From assembly GCA_002353485.1 (NCBI GenBank), contig DEJS01000010.1, positions 79,870 to 143,869 on the forward strand: 64,000 nt of DNA. Reading direction: 5' to 3'. The position numbers were made by a program, and so were the translations under genes. How positions within the stretch are numbered: the stretch's first letter is position 1; every line of letters begins with the position of its first letter. The stretch comes from Prevotella sp. UBA2742. GTDB taxonomy: Bacteria; Bacteroidota; Bacteroidia; Bacteroidales; Bacteroidaceae. Shown here one piece after another: positions 33,342 to 42,400 of the stretch. The notes under the pieces are model-generated. The model had not been told where the DNA came from. It saw nothing but the letters and a program-made list of their open reading frames with translations, and did no database searches.

Positions 33342-36089
33342 TTATCGCAAGGGCCGGCAGAAGGCCGCGTAGGGACAGGTGCGGCAGGTACGTACGTCCT
33401 GGGTGGGACGGAACGGCTGGTCGGTGGAGAATATCTCGCGCACCTTTTCCTCCAACAGCTCGTTGAAGCGGGTGGCATGGTCGGCTATGTCGTGAATGGG
33501 CTCTTTGCCAAAGCACAGCGTAGGGTCGTAGTCGATGCCCGCTGCATGCTGTATGAAGAGCAGGGCGGGGACGACCCTTCGGGCCTTGGCGCCTTGCTGG
33601 CGGCTGACAATGTCGGCATAGACGAAGGTCTGCAGGTAGTAGTCTGAGTGTTCGTGAATGTTCTCCGGCAGGAAGATGGCGTCGACGTCAGGGAATGGCT
33701 TCAGACGCCTGCTGCCGGTCTTGTAGTCGACGACGCGGATGGTGCCGTCGCTCATCATGTCAAGGCGGTCGATGAAGCCTCCTATTCTCATTGGTGAGGA
33801 GCCGGCCGTGAGGGCAGGAAGGCTACGCCAGACGTGATGTTCGAGCCCGAGGATGGTGAAGGGAACGAGGCGCAGGTCTATCTGAAGCAGCTGACGCAGG
33901 TAGTGGATGATGACCTCGCGGTTGATGAGGTGCAGACCGCTGCGCGGTGCGAAAGGCATCTCCTGGTGGAAGGCCTCGTCGACGGCGCGTTCTATCTCTA
34001 CTTTCGATTTCAGCAGGTGGCTTAATACCTCGCGGGTGATGTCTCTGGGCAGCTGTTGATAGATGATGTCGGCTGCTTTATGGAAGATGTTGCCAAAGAT
34101 GCGGTTGTCCAGCTCCTGCTCGTCGCCGGGGAGGTCGGGTTCGCGGATGTCGGCAGCATAGCAATAGTAGAACTGCAGGGGGCACCGTAGGTACTTGTTG
34201 ATGGCCGAGGGTGACAGCAGCGAGTCGGCCTGCATGAAGTGTTCGCCCAGTGCCTGCATGACGCGTGGCGTCTTCTCAATAGGCTCAGGGTGCCACCAGC
34301 TTATCTCCTGACCGGCCTGCAGCGTGTGCCGGCCGATGGGATGGTCGCTTTCTACCAGCAGCTGTAGCATGAAACGGCTCATCTCGCCCCGCTGGCCGTC
34401 CTCGGTAGCGTTGTTGTAGAGGATGGTGACGTCGGCGGCCCGTTGCAGCAGGCGGTGGAAGTAGTAGGCGTAGATGCCGACCTTGTTCTCGACAGTGGTC
34501 AGCTCGTAGGCATGGCGTATGCTGTGGGGAATGAAGGAGCTGTCGTTGACGCCACGGGGCATATTGCCCTCGTTGCACGACAGCAGCAGAACGTGGTCGA
34601 AGTCGAGATTACGGGTCTCGAGCACGCCCATGACCTGTATGCCTTCGGCAGGCTCGCCATGGAAGGGTATGGTGGTCTGTTGCATCAGCTGGTTCGTCAG
34701 TCGCTGCAGCGTGTTGTTGTCGACTTGCAGGTCGCCACTCTTATACAGCGAGCAGAGACGGTTGATGAGGGTGTAGGCCCGGAAGAGCGACTCCTGGAAC
34801 AGAGGGTCGTCGGTGTCGTCTTTGCCTTGCCGGGCTATCTTGCGCAGGAGTGCAGCCAACGAATCGAGCGGTGTGGGCTGTTGCCAGGTGCTTGTCACGT
34901 CGTCGGCGATATACTTCGTGTACGGATGGCGCTGGAAGATGCGGAGCAGACGAGGTGTGCGCCCCTGTAGCAGCAGGTCGAACCATTGCTGGATGAAGGA
35001 GGCGACGGGTGTCAGGGCCAGGGGGTAGCCTGTGGTGACGTTGACCTTGTCAACCTCGCCGGGCAGACAGTGGATGACGACGGGGAGGAGGGCTTCGTTG
35101 CAGAGTACGATGGCCGTGCGGCGGCCGGACTGGTAGCGCTGCTCCTCGCGGAGCCAGTTGCTGACGTATCGTGCCTGAATGTTCTCCGTGGGGGCCGAGA
35201 TGTAGCTGATGTGCTTGGGGCGTGCAAAGTTGCGATAGATGTCGTCGGACTGCACGTCCAGCTCGTTAGGGAAGTACTGGAGATAGCGGCTGATGTACTG
35301 GCCTGCTTCTTGGTGTTGCAGGTAGTAATGGTCGAAGTCCCAGTAGAAGTGTGCCTTCCCCTCTTTCTGCAGGTGGGCGAAGAGCTGCTGCTCGACCTTC
35401 TGCAGCAGGTTGAAGCCAACGAAGAGATAGTGGTCGTATGGAAAGACTGGCGTGGTGTCGTCGGTATCGTGGTGCGTACTGCCTACGAGACTGACACGGC
35501 TGACGACCTGACGGTAGAGGGCTCCCTCGTAGGCCAGCCCTTGCGAGGCCAGGCGCCGGTTGAAGTCATGGTAGATGTCGGCAAAGTGGCTCCAGAGGCG
35601 CAGGAAGCGTTCTTTCAGCTCGCTGTTGTGCTCTTCGGAGAAATTGCTGAAGAAACGGCGTATCATCTGGCGCTGTTCGTCGGTGAGGTAGGAGATGTCG
35701 TCCAGTTCGTGGATGTCACGCAGGTTAGCAAAGACACGGTCGGCGTCGGCCATGTTCTTGTCGATGTCGTCGAAGTCGGTAAGCAGCAGCTGTCCCCAGC
35801 CGTAGAACTTGTCTAAGGTCTCGGTAGAACCTGTTTGCTGGCAGAACGACTGATAGAGGTCGCAGACTTGCTTGATGGGGTCGGCCACCTGTAGCTTAGA
35901 CTGCTGGCGGAAAAGCTCGCTGATGGTGATATAGGCGGGGCTCCATAGCGGCCGGCCGGCATGGCGGGCCAGATGCTCGTTGAGAAACAGCGAGGCGCGC
36001 TTGTTGGGGAATACCACGGCCACATGTGAGAGGTTGGTACCGTACTTGCTGATGATGTCTTCGGCGACGTATGCTAAGAATTCTTTCAT
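33342..36089 (-). CDS. addB: AddB-like PD-(D/E)XK nuclease/inactivated helicase subunit
   Basis: 915 residues. The N-terminal region resembles a UvrD-type helicase fold without a proper P-loop. The C-terminal nuclease domain shows RVVDYKTG and a four-cysteine iron-sulfur arrangement split between YLRCPLQFYY and RTCRTCPYAAFC, as in AddB and Cas4-like nucleases. With the neighbouring AddA it should process double-strand breaks for recombination. It lies 23 bp downstream of addA in the same operon. Confidence 0.85.
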   Translation of the reverse strand: MKEFLAYVAEDIISKYGTNLSHVAVVFPNKRASLFLNEHLARHAGRPLWSPAYITISELFRQQSKLQVADPIKQVCDLYQSFCQQTGSTETLDKFYGWGQLLLTDFDDIDKNMADADRVFANLRDIHELDDISYLTDEQRQMIRRFFSNFSEEHNSELKERFLRLWSHFADIYHDFNRRLASQGLAYEGALYRQVVSRVSLVGSTHHDTDDTTPVFPYDHYLFVGFNLLQKVEQQLFAHLQKEGKAHFYWDFDHYYLQHQEAGQYISRYLQYFPNELDVQSDDIYRNFARPKHISYISAPTENIQARYVSNWLREEQRYQSGRRTAIVLCNEALLPVVIHCLPGEVDKVNVTTGYPLALTPVASFIQQWFDLLLQGRTPRLLRIFQRHPYTKYIADDVTSTWQQPTPLDSLAALLRKIARQGKDDTDDPLFQESLFRAYTLINRLCSLYKSGDLQVDNNTLQRLTNQLMQQTTIPFHGEPAEGIQVMGVLETRNLDFDHVLLLSCNEGNMPRGVNDSSFIPHSIRHAYELTTVENKVGIYAYYFHRLLQRAADVTILYNNATEDGQRGEMSRFMLQLLVESDHPIGRHTLQAGQEISWWHPEPIEKTPRVMQALGEHFMQADSLLSPSAINKYLRCPLQFYYCYAADIREPDLPGDEQELDNRIFGNIFHKAADIIYQQLPRDITREVLSHLLKSKVEIERAVDEAFHQEMPFAPRSGLHLINREVIIHYLRQLLQIDLRLVPFTILGLEHHVWRSLPALTAGSSPMRIGGFIDRLDMMSDGTIRVVDYKTGSRRLKPFPDVDAIFLPENIHEHSDYYLQTFVYADIVSRQQGAKARRVVPALLFIQHAAGIDYDPTLCFGKEPIHDIADHATRFNELLEEKVREIFSTDQPFRPTQDVRTCRTCPYAAFCRPLR

Positions 36090-36112
36090 TCCTTACTGAT
36101 GTGAACTATGGA

Positions 36113-39100
36113 CTAAGTACTTTGAACCTCCTCTATCTTATTGCTATAGACGTACCATAGCCATCCCTTTACATTGGGCATTCCCATGGAGCGGAGCAGG
36201 TGCATGTATTCGCGTACCTGGTCGTGATACTCGTCGCGGGGGTGCCCGAACTTGAAGTCTACGACGTGTGTCTCGCGTCCGTCGGTCATGACACGGTCAG
36301 GACGGCGTTCTTTCATGGCTCCCTGTTCAAAGGTGAGAATGGAGCATTCGTTGAACAGTTGCCAGCGGTCAGAGAACCAATCGCTGACGCGCCGGTCTTC
36401 AAGTCGCTTGCGTAGGAGACCGGTTATCTTCTCGCTCGTCACCTCGTCGTCGTAGAGGACACCGTCTTGCTGGAGCTGCTGCAGGGCTTGCTGAATGTCG
36501 GCACGGGTACGGATGGTGGAGAAGATGTTGTGGAGCACACTGCCTGTCTTGATATAGCTGAGGGCGGTGCCTTCGTCTTCGCCCTCGACGAAGTCGCGGC
36601 TTTTGTTGCTCTGACGGAAGGACGTCTTGACGGCAAAGGTCTCTAAGGTGATGGGCTTGGGGGTGACGGGCTGCAGGAACACGTTCTCGCTTTGCTTTGG
36701 CGATGATTGCTGTCCGCCGGTAGAGACGTTTAGTTGGCCGAAGGTATAGGAAAGGGGGACTTCTTCGTCTTCCTGGCCCTCAATAATGCCTCCGTCGAGG
36801 CGTAGCTGCGGCAAGACGCTCTCGATGAGCTCTGAGCGGCTATTGGCAGCGTGGCGCTGGCCGATGACGTACAGGCTCTGGCGGGCTCGTGTGAAAGCCA
36901 CGTAGAGCAGGTTCAGGTTGTCTACGGTGTTCTGCAGGTGCTCGTCCAGATAATGGGACTCGTAGATGGTGCCCATCATCTGCTTCTGGCTGTAGTCTAT
37001 AGGCACGATAGGAAGCGCATCGTAGGGAGGCTCGGCAGGTTGGCACCATAGAATGTCGTTGTGTTCGAGCCGCCAGTCGCAATAAGGGATGATGACGTGG
37101 TCGAATTCCAGACCTTTACTCTTGTGGATGGAAAGGATGCGAATGCCTTCGGTGGTGCTGCCCTGAATGGTCTTGCTGCAGAGTGTCTCCTCCCATTCGG
37201 AGATGAAGGCGTCGATGTCGGTACTGTTGTCCTGGCAGAATAGGTTGAGTTGGTCGTAGAAGGCGCAGACATAAGCACTTTGCTCGTTCAGCCGGTCAAG
37301 CTGGAAGATGGTGTAGAGACGTTCGGTGAGTTCGTAAAGGGGTAGCCGCAAAAGGTCCGTGGTGTGCTGAATATACGCTTCGGGCAGCAGGTCGTCGAGG
37401 AGCTGGTCCTTGATGAGCAGCTCGTTATCGGGTAATGTGTTGTCGAGAACAGCGTACTGGTAAAGCTTGACAATGGTGGCCTTGGACAGCTTGTCGTCAG
37501 GGTGGGTAAGCAGGTGAAGGGCCTGGATGAGCAGGCTTACCGATACCGAGGCATCCAGACGGAAGGCTTCGTCGCTGACGATATGCAGGTCTGGACGGTG
37601 GACGGAAAAATGGTCGGCAATGAGCGGAATGTACTTGTTGTTACGGACGAGGATGGCGATGCGGCCAGAACTGATGCCTTGTTGCAGGAGACGGTCGATG
37701 GTCGCGGTAATTTGCTGGAGCATTGCTTCCTGATAGTCTTTCTTAGGAAGCAGCAGGATGCTGACAAAGCCTTGGGACGGACGCTCCCGGGGTATCTTCT
37801 GGCAGACGTCAGCATAAGCATGGCGCAATGCTTCGGCACCAAGGGGGTATTCCTCGTGATGGGCGTTGTACTCCTGTTGGGCTGCCTCGGTGAAGAAGGC
37901 ATTATTGAACTCGATAATGTGACGCTCGGAGCGGTAGTTGGTCTCAAGGGGGAGAATGTCTATCGTCTTGCCTGCATGGGGAAACTCCTTGTCGATGGCG
38001 TTAAGCAGCCGCCAGTCGCCGGAACGCCAGCGATAGATGCTTTGTTTGACGTCGCCGACTATCAGGTTCTCGGTGTCGACGTGACTCATGCATTCTTGCA
38101 ATAGTACCTTGAAGTTCTTCCACTGTACGGAGCTGGTGTCCTGGAACTCGTCTATCATGACATGTTCCAACTGGGTGCCTATCTTCTCAAAGATAAAAGG
38201 CGAGTCGCTGTCCTTGATAAGGGAGTGAAGCAGTTGCTGGGTGTCGCTGAGCAGGAAGCGGTTTGCCGACTCGTTGAGCTGGCGTACCTTTTGTTCGATG
38301 CTGCCCAGCAGACGTAGCTGGTTCAGGTGGCGCAGGGTGAGATCGGCTGACATGTAAAGCTTATATTGCCGGGGACGTTCTTCCATGGCACGGCGCAACA
38401 ATGGAATGAGTGCTGATTCGGCAAGGGAATGGATGGACTCAGCATAGGGGCTCTTCTTGGAGTACCACTTAGCAGGATCGTCTGCGCAAATCTTGACTCT
38501 GGGGCCTTCGATGCTTTCATCCATCTGACCGTTTTGAATCTTCAGAAAGAAGCCACTTACCCCTCCCTTGCCATAGCTTAGGTCGTCATAGCTGAGGCCG
38601 GCGTCTCTCAGCGTGTCGAGGTATTGGTCGGCAAAATCCTTCATGTGCTTCTCTGCGTCTGTTCGTATTTGGCGCAGCTGTTTCGTATAGGATTCAAGGA
38701 AGTCCTTTTGGGACAGTCGCTCATTAAGCTCTTCACTGTGTTCCTTGTAGTAGTCGCGGAAGATGGTATTGCCGAATTTCTTGACTTGTCCGATGATGTT
38801 CCACGAGCGGTCGTCGCTGATGTTCTCCATGATGTATTTCAGAAGCCATTGTAGCATGACATCCGAGTGGGTCAGCGAGTCTATGAGTTGGTCGACGGCC
38901 TGTTCCTCGACTTGCGTGTCGTTCAGACCAATACGCAAGTTGGCCGTAAGGTCGAGTTCGCGGGCCAGATTGCGCAATACGCTCTGGAAGAAAGTATCGA
39001 TGGTTTCTACGCGGAAGTAACTGTAGTTGTGAAGTAGTCGGCGCAGGGCATCGCCGGCCCGTTCGCTCACTATGGAGGCAGGGTAGCCGGTATCGTTCGT

Positions 39101-39328
39101 AATCTTTTGTAGGTAGTCGTTAGAGTCAGGAAGGTTTTTCGAGATACCATATAGCTGACTGAGTATGCGCATCTTCATTTCCTCGGTGGCTTTGTTGGTA
39201 AAGGTGACGGCGAGGATAGAACGGTAGCTCAAGGGGTTCAAGACAAGCAGCTTGATATATTCGGTGGCCAGTGTAAAGGTCTTTCCTGACCCTGCACTGG
39301 CCTTGTATATGGTCAGGGGCTTTACCAT
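36113..39328 (-). CDS. addA: AddA-like UvrD/Rep helicase-nuclease
   Basis: 1071 residues. Superfamily 1A helicase motifs: ASAGSGKT (residues 10-17), AVTFTNKATEEMK, MIDEFQDTSSVQW, GDVKQSIYRWRSGDW, LETNYRS, ILSIHKSKGLEFDHVI and LLYVAFTRARQ. The C-terminal nuclease domain has VDFKFGHPRDEYHDQV. Paired with AddB it forms the RecBCD-equivalent complex. It overlaps the DUF5686 gene by 7 bp, so the outer-membrane gene and both repair genes lie on one transcript. Confidence 0.9.
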   Translation of the reverse strand: MVKPLTIYKASAGSGKTFTLATEYIKLLVLNPLSYRSILAVTFTNKATEEMKMRILSQLYGISKNLPDSNDYLQKITNDTGYPASIVSERAGDALRRLLHNYSYFRVETIDTFFQSVLRNLARELDLTANLRIGLNDTQVEEQAVDQLIDSLTHSDVMLQWLLKYIMENISDDRSWNIIGQVKKFGNTIFRDYYKEHSEELNERLSQKDFLESYTKQLRQIRTDAEKHMKDFADQYLDTLRDAGLSYDDLSYGKGGVSGFFLKIQNGQMDESIEGPRVKICADDPAKWYSKKSPYAESIHSLAESALIPLLRRAMEERPRQYKLYMSADLTLRHLNQLRLLGSIEQKVRQLNESANRFLLSDTQQLLHSLIKDSDSPFIFEKIGTQLEHVMIDEFQDTSSVQWKNFKVLLQECMSHVDTENLIVGDVKQSIYRWRSGDWRLLNAIDKEFPHAGKTIDILPLETNYRSERHIIEFNNAFFTEAAQQEYNAHHEEYPLGAEALRHAYADVCQKIPRERPSQGFVSILLLPKKDYQEAMLQQITATIDRLLQQGISSGRIAILVRNNKYIPLIADHFSVHRPDLHIVSDEAFRLDASVSVSLLIQALHLLTHPDDKLSKATIVKLYQYAVLDNTLPDNELLIKDQLLDDLLPEAYIQHTTDLLRLPLYELTERLYTIFQLDRLNEQSAYVCAFYDQLNLFCQDNSTDIDAFISEWEETLCSKTIQGSTTEGIRILSIHKSKGLEFDHVIIPYCDWRLEHNDILWCQPAEPPYDALPIVPIDYSQKQMMGTIYESHYLDEHLQNTVDNLNLLYVAFTRARQSLYVIGQRHAANSRSELIESVLPQLRLDGGIIEGQEDEEVPLSYTFGQLNVSTGGQQSSPKQSENVFLQPVTPKPITLETFAVKTSFRQSNKSRDFVEGEDEGTALSYIKTGSVLHNIFSTIRTRADIQQALQQLQQDGVLYDDEVTSEKITGLLRKRLEDRRVSDWFSDRWQLFNECSILTFEQGAMKERRPDRVMTDGRETHVVDFKFGHPRDEYHDQVREYMHLLRSMGMPNVKGWLWYVYSNKIEEVQST

Positions 39329-41340
39329 CGGTTGAATATTTGTATGGTGACTTTAAATCCTACTTCCTGGATATTGAGGCCTAAGAAGTTGGTGAAGACT
39401 GCTGCCGAAAGATAGCGGTTGGAGAGACCATATCCCAACTCGAAGTACGGACGGGTGTGGTCTATGGAAAGTGCACTGAGATAGATACGCTCAGACTCGA
39501 TGTAGCGTCCAAAGATTGGAAGATGAGAGAGAGCCATCAGGGGAGAGTCGTAGGAGGCATGTGCACGCAGATAATAGCTGGACTCGTTGTACCAACGGCT
39601 GTCAAGCAACTGGAACTGTCCGCTCCAGTCGTCTTCCCATCCAGTAGGAAGATTGACGGCGTGGAAGTTGGCAAAGTCGACGAAGTAGATGGAGTTGCGT
39701 TGTGTATAATATCCCGTTCCTGCACGTAGGTTCAGAATGCGCATTCCTTTCATCTTGCGCATATAGACGACATCGTACTCCCAGCGCTCATAGTCGAGGT
39801 TGGCTTTGAAAATGTTCTTTATACCACGCTCGTAGTTGACCGTGATTGTCGGACCTTTTGACCATGGCGTGAAGTGGAGGGTAATGAGTGGTGCGAAGCT
39901 GTTGAAGGAAGTTTCCATGCCTGCTGCTTCCATCTTGCTCTTGTCGACAGATTGTCTGTTGTGGTATACCATACCGGTCATAATTTCCAGCCAGTCGAAG
40001 GCCACAACATTATTGACAACCTGAAGATAGCGGTCTTTGTAATCGGGCATAGGCACGTCTTTGCCCATCTTCTTGTGGAAATCGTCGGCAAGGGTGGCGT
40101 TGGAAATGTGGTTGCCGTTGGCAAAGCGGATTTCGGCATAACCGTTGCGCTTGGGGTTGTAGTTCATGCGCAAGGGCAGGTTATAGTAAAACTGGCGTTG
40201 CTTGAAGTTGTAGCCTATTCTGCTGTTCAGAGTAAGATAACGGTGCTTGTTCCATGCGTACTGGAGTCCTATGTTGAGCTTGTAGCTGATACCTTGGCTA
40301 TGGCTGTAGCCAAGATAGAGTGGATTAAGAAGTGGTGACATGCGCATGGTCAGAGGACCGCTACCGGTCTTGTAGCTGTTAATCATATTGTAGCCTATGA
40401 CGTCCCATGCAAAGTTCTTTAGCCATTCCCATTTCTTGTTTATTGCCGTTGTGTCTGCCGCCTCTTCTTTAATCTCCTCGCGTCGCTCCTCGTCGTATTC
40501 CTCGTATATCTTCTGGTCTTCAGGTGTTAAGGGAATAGGGCGTAGCTGAGCCATAAGTTCTCGGTCGTCTTTACCCTTGATAGAGTCGGGTAGGGTGGTC
40601 GTACAGTTGTAGATTGCCGTGCAGTGAGCTTTAATGTTATTCCCCATAAAGCGGAAAGTGGCCTCTGTTGAACAACGTTCAGGGAGTGGAGTATGCAGGT
40701 CTTGCATGTTCATCAGTGCCGTCACCTTGAAGGCCGTCATATCGAATTCGCCAGTAAACTGCACTGATTGTAGCCGTCCCGTGCTGTTGTCAACCACGGC
40801 TTGGCCGCTGACCAAGTGGGTGTTGGGCCTGCGTGGACGAAATGACACGATGGCCAGGCCACCTTCAGAGTCACTGATGGTGTAGGTATAGCGATGTCGG
40901 TTAGTACGGTGAAAGGGTGACAGCAGGTAGTCTGGATAGATGGTGTCGTCGTAGAAATTGGGTGTGATGGATTGTAGCATGGCAGGCATGGCAGTGCGCT
41001 GGCGCGGAATGGTGCCGCTGACCACCTGTCGTTGAAGGTCATATTTGTCGAGATTCTGGAATTTTACCTTGCAGTACGACTCACCTACATATTGCCGGTC
41101 GCCCTTTGCGATTACGTACATTGTTGGTACAAGGAACAAAGTGGGATTACGCCGCTCTGTTTTGAAACCGTAGCACAGGTAGACGTTCTGGGTGAGTCCT
41201 GATATAGGCTGCGAATAGTTACGCTGATAGTTCCAGATGCGGCCTAATAGCGTAGAGTCCTTCTTGGCAGAAAAACAAATACTGGGCATGAGAGTCATCA
41301 TGCCCAGCAATGAAATGATTATGCGTAGCTTCCGATTCAC
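39322..41340 (-). CDS. DUF5686-family outer-membrane beta-barrel protein
   Basis: 672 residues. A signal peptide (about 1-24, ending CFSA) precedes an N-terminal soluble domain, a charged insert at about 280-300 (DEERREEIKEEAADTT) and a long C-terminal barrel with alternating aromatic strands (LNIGLQYAWNKHRYLTLNSR, HASYDSPLMALSHLP) ending in FNRW. DUF5686 proteins are outer-membrane barrels of unknown cargo, some near TonB or carboxypeptidase-like domains. The start is GTG at 41340, 6 bp after the -7 box, implying a leaderless message. The promoter spacer contains a T10 tract. Confidence 0.85.
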   Translation of the reverse strand: MNRKLRIIISLLGMMTLMPSICFSAKKDSTLLGRIWNYQRNYSQPISGLTQNVYLCYGFKTERRNPTLFLVPTMYVIAKGDRQYVGESYCKVKFQNLDKYDLQRQVVSGTIPRQRTAMPAMLQSITPNFYDDTIYPDYLLSPFHRTNRHRYTYTISDSEGGLAIVSFRPRRPNTHLVSGQAVVDNSTGRLQSVQFTGEFDMTAFKVTALMNMQDLHTPLPERCSTEATFRFMGNNIKAHCTAIYNCTTTLPDSIKGKDDRELMAQLRPIPLTPEDQKIYEEYDEERREEIKEEAADTTAINKKWEWLKNFAWDVIGYNMINSYKTGSGPLTMRMSPLLNPLYLGYSHSQGISYKLNIGLQYAWNKHRYLTLNSRIGYNFKQRQFYYNLPLRMNYNPKRNGYAEIRFANGNHISNATLADDFHKKMGKDVPMPDYKDRYLQVVNNVVAFDWLEIMTGMVYHNRQSVDKSKMEAAGMETSFNSFAPLITLHFTPWSKGPTITVNYERGIKNIFKANLDYERWEYDVVYMRKMKGMRILNLRAGTGYYTQRNSIYFVDFANFHAVNLPTGWEDDWSGQFQLLDSRWYNESSYYLRAHASYDSPLMALSHLPIFGRYIESERIYLSALSIDHTRPYFELGYGLSNRYLSAAVFTNFLGLNIQEVGFKVTIQIFNRW

Positions 41341-41345
41341 GACCC

Positions 41346-41376
41346 CAAAAGTACAAAAAAAAAATGGAGTCGCAAA
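41346..41376 (-). promoter_or_regulatory. Promoter with T10 spacer for DUF5686-addA-addB
   Basis: On the minus strand: -33 TTTG (41376-41373), a 19-bp spacer that includes ten consecutive T residues (41364-41355), and -7 TACTTTTG (41353-41346). The predicted start is at about 41341, next to the GTG codon. A change in tract length would alter the spacer. Confidence 0.78.
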
Positions 41377-41380
41377 ACTT

Positions 41381-42253
41381 TTAGCCTAAATATTTCATCA
41401 GTATACGTGCATTGCCGGAATCGCGCAGTTTAGCAATGCTTTTTTCACGTATCTGACGTACGCGCTCGCGAGTCAGTCCTAGTTGGTCACCAATTTCCTC
41501 AAGCCCCTTCTCATGGCAACCTATACCAAAGCACTCGCGGATAATAGTAATCTCGCGTTCCTTTAGTACTTTCTGCAATACATTGTTCAGTTCTAAAGCC
41601 ATTGACTCATGGTCAACATGTCGATCGGTGCGCGAGTCGTCGCCTGACGCCATCACGTCGAGCATGCAGTTGTCTTCGCCATCCTGAAATGGTGCGTCAA
41701 TAGATACGTGATGTCCATCGGCCATCAAGCTCTGGCCTATCTTCTCTTCGTCCAACTGGGTGGCATCGCTCAATTCCGAAATGGAAGGGTGACGCTGGTT
41801 CTCCTGCTCGAATTTATTTATTTCGTGGTTAATCTTGTTAAGACTTCCCACCTGGTTCAGGGGTAGTCGCACGATGCGGCTCTGCTCTGCAATGGCCTGA
41901 AGGATGGACTGACGAATCCACCATACGGCATAGGAAATAAACTTGAAACCACGCGTTTCGTCAAATTTCTGTGCGGCCTTGATAAGGCCAATGTTACCCT
42001 CGTCAATCAAGTCAGTCAGCGTCAGTCCCTGATGCTGGTACTGCTTTGCTACAGATACTACGAAACGCAGGTTGGCTGTTACCAGTTTGTCCTTGGCACG
42101 CTCGCCTTCAGGACCGCCTTTCCGGATTTTCTGGGCCAGTTCGATTTCCTCGTCAATACTAATAAGAGGTGCACGACCAATTTCCACCAGATATTTGTCC
42201 AGTGCCTCACTTGAGCGGTTCGTAATACTCTTTTGAATCTTAAGTTGTCTCAT
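41381..42253 (-). CDS. rpoD: Primary sigma factor RpoD/SigA (short Bacteroidota type)
   Basis: 290 residues. Region 1.2 (SSEALDKYLVEIGRAPLISIDEE), region 2 (LTDLIDEGNIGLIKAAQKFD, GFKFISYAVWWIRQSILQ), region 3 and region 4 with the helix-turn-helix LGLTRERVRQIREKSIAKLR are all present. The long region 1.1 and non-conserved region of E. coli sigma-70 are missing, as in Bacteroides primary sigma. It should recognise the TTTG/TAnnTTTG promoters seen across this window. Its leader carries two adjacent palindromes (42270-42295). Confidence 0.94.
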   Translation of the reverse strand: MRQLKIQKSITNRSSEALDKYLVEIGRAPLISIDEEIELAQKIRKGGPEGERAKDKLVTANLRFVVSVAKQYQHQGLTLTDLIDEGNIGLIKAAQKFDETRGFKFISYAVWWIRQSILQAIAEQSRIVRLPLNQVGSLNKINHEINKFEQENQRHPSISELSDATQLDEEKIGQSLMADGHHVSIDAPFQDGEDNCMLDVMASGDDSRTDRHVDHESMALELNNVLQKVLKEREITIIRECFGIGCHEKGLEEIGDQLGLTRERVRQIREKSIAKLRDSGNARILMKYLG

Positions 42254-42269
42254 CTAAATACTTCTCCTA

Positions 42270-42295
42270 ATAACGTTATCCATCTGATTATCAGA
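42270..42295 (-). promoter_or_regulatory. Two adjacent palindromes in the rpoD leader
   Basis: ATAACGTTAT (42270-42279) is a perfect 10-bp palindrome, and TCTGAT-T-ATCAGA (42283-42295) is an odd-length one. They lie between the -7 box and the rpoD start codon, where an operator or RNA hairpin could act. Confidence 0.45.
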
Positions 42296-42327
42296 CTGGT
42301 GTGGTAAAATATGTCCTAAAAGCGGTG

Positions 42328-42335
42328 CAAAGTTA
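42328..42335 (-). promoter_or_regulatory. -7 box for rpoD
   Basis: On the minus strand TAACTTTG matches TAnnTTTG. The predicted leader to the ATG at 42253 is about 70 nt and contains the two palindromes. Confidence 0.65.
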
Positions 42336-42337
42336 CG

Positions 42338-42378
42338 AAAAAAATCGGCTCGTTGTTCTCCAACGGCCGACTTTTTTT
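42338..42378 (-). terminator. Intrinsic terminator after maeB
   Basis: Stem TCGGC and CGTTG (42345-42355, with one bulged T at 42350) pair with CAACG and GCCGA (42361-42370) around a 5-nt loop. On the minus strand the stem is followed by seven T. A T-run also lies on the other side, so it could work in both directions. It ends 2 bp before the rpoD -7 box. Confidence 0.85.
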
Positions 42379-42400
42379 ATTTAAAAATTATTAATGGCGT

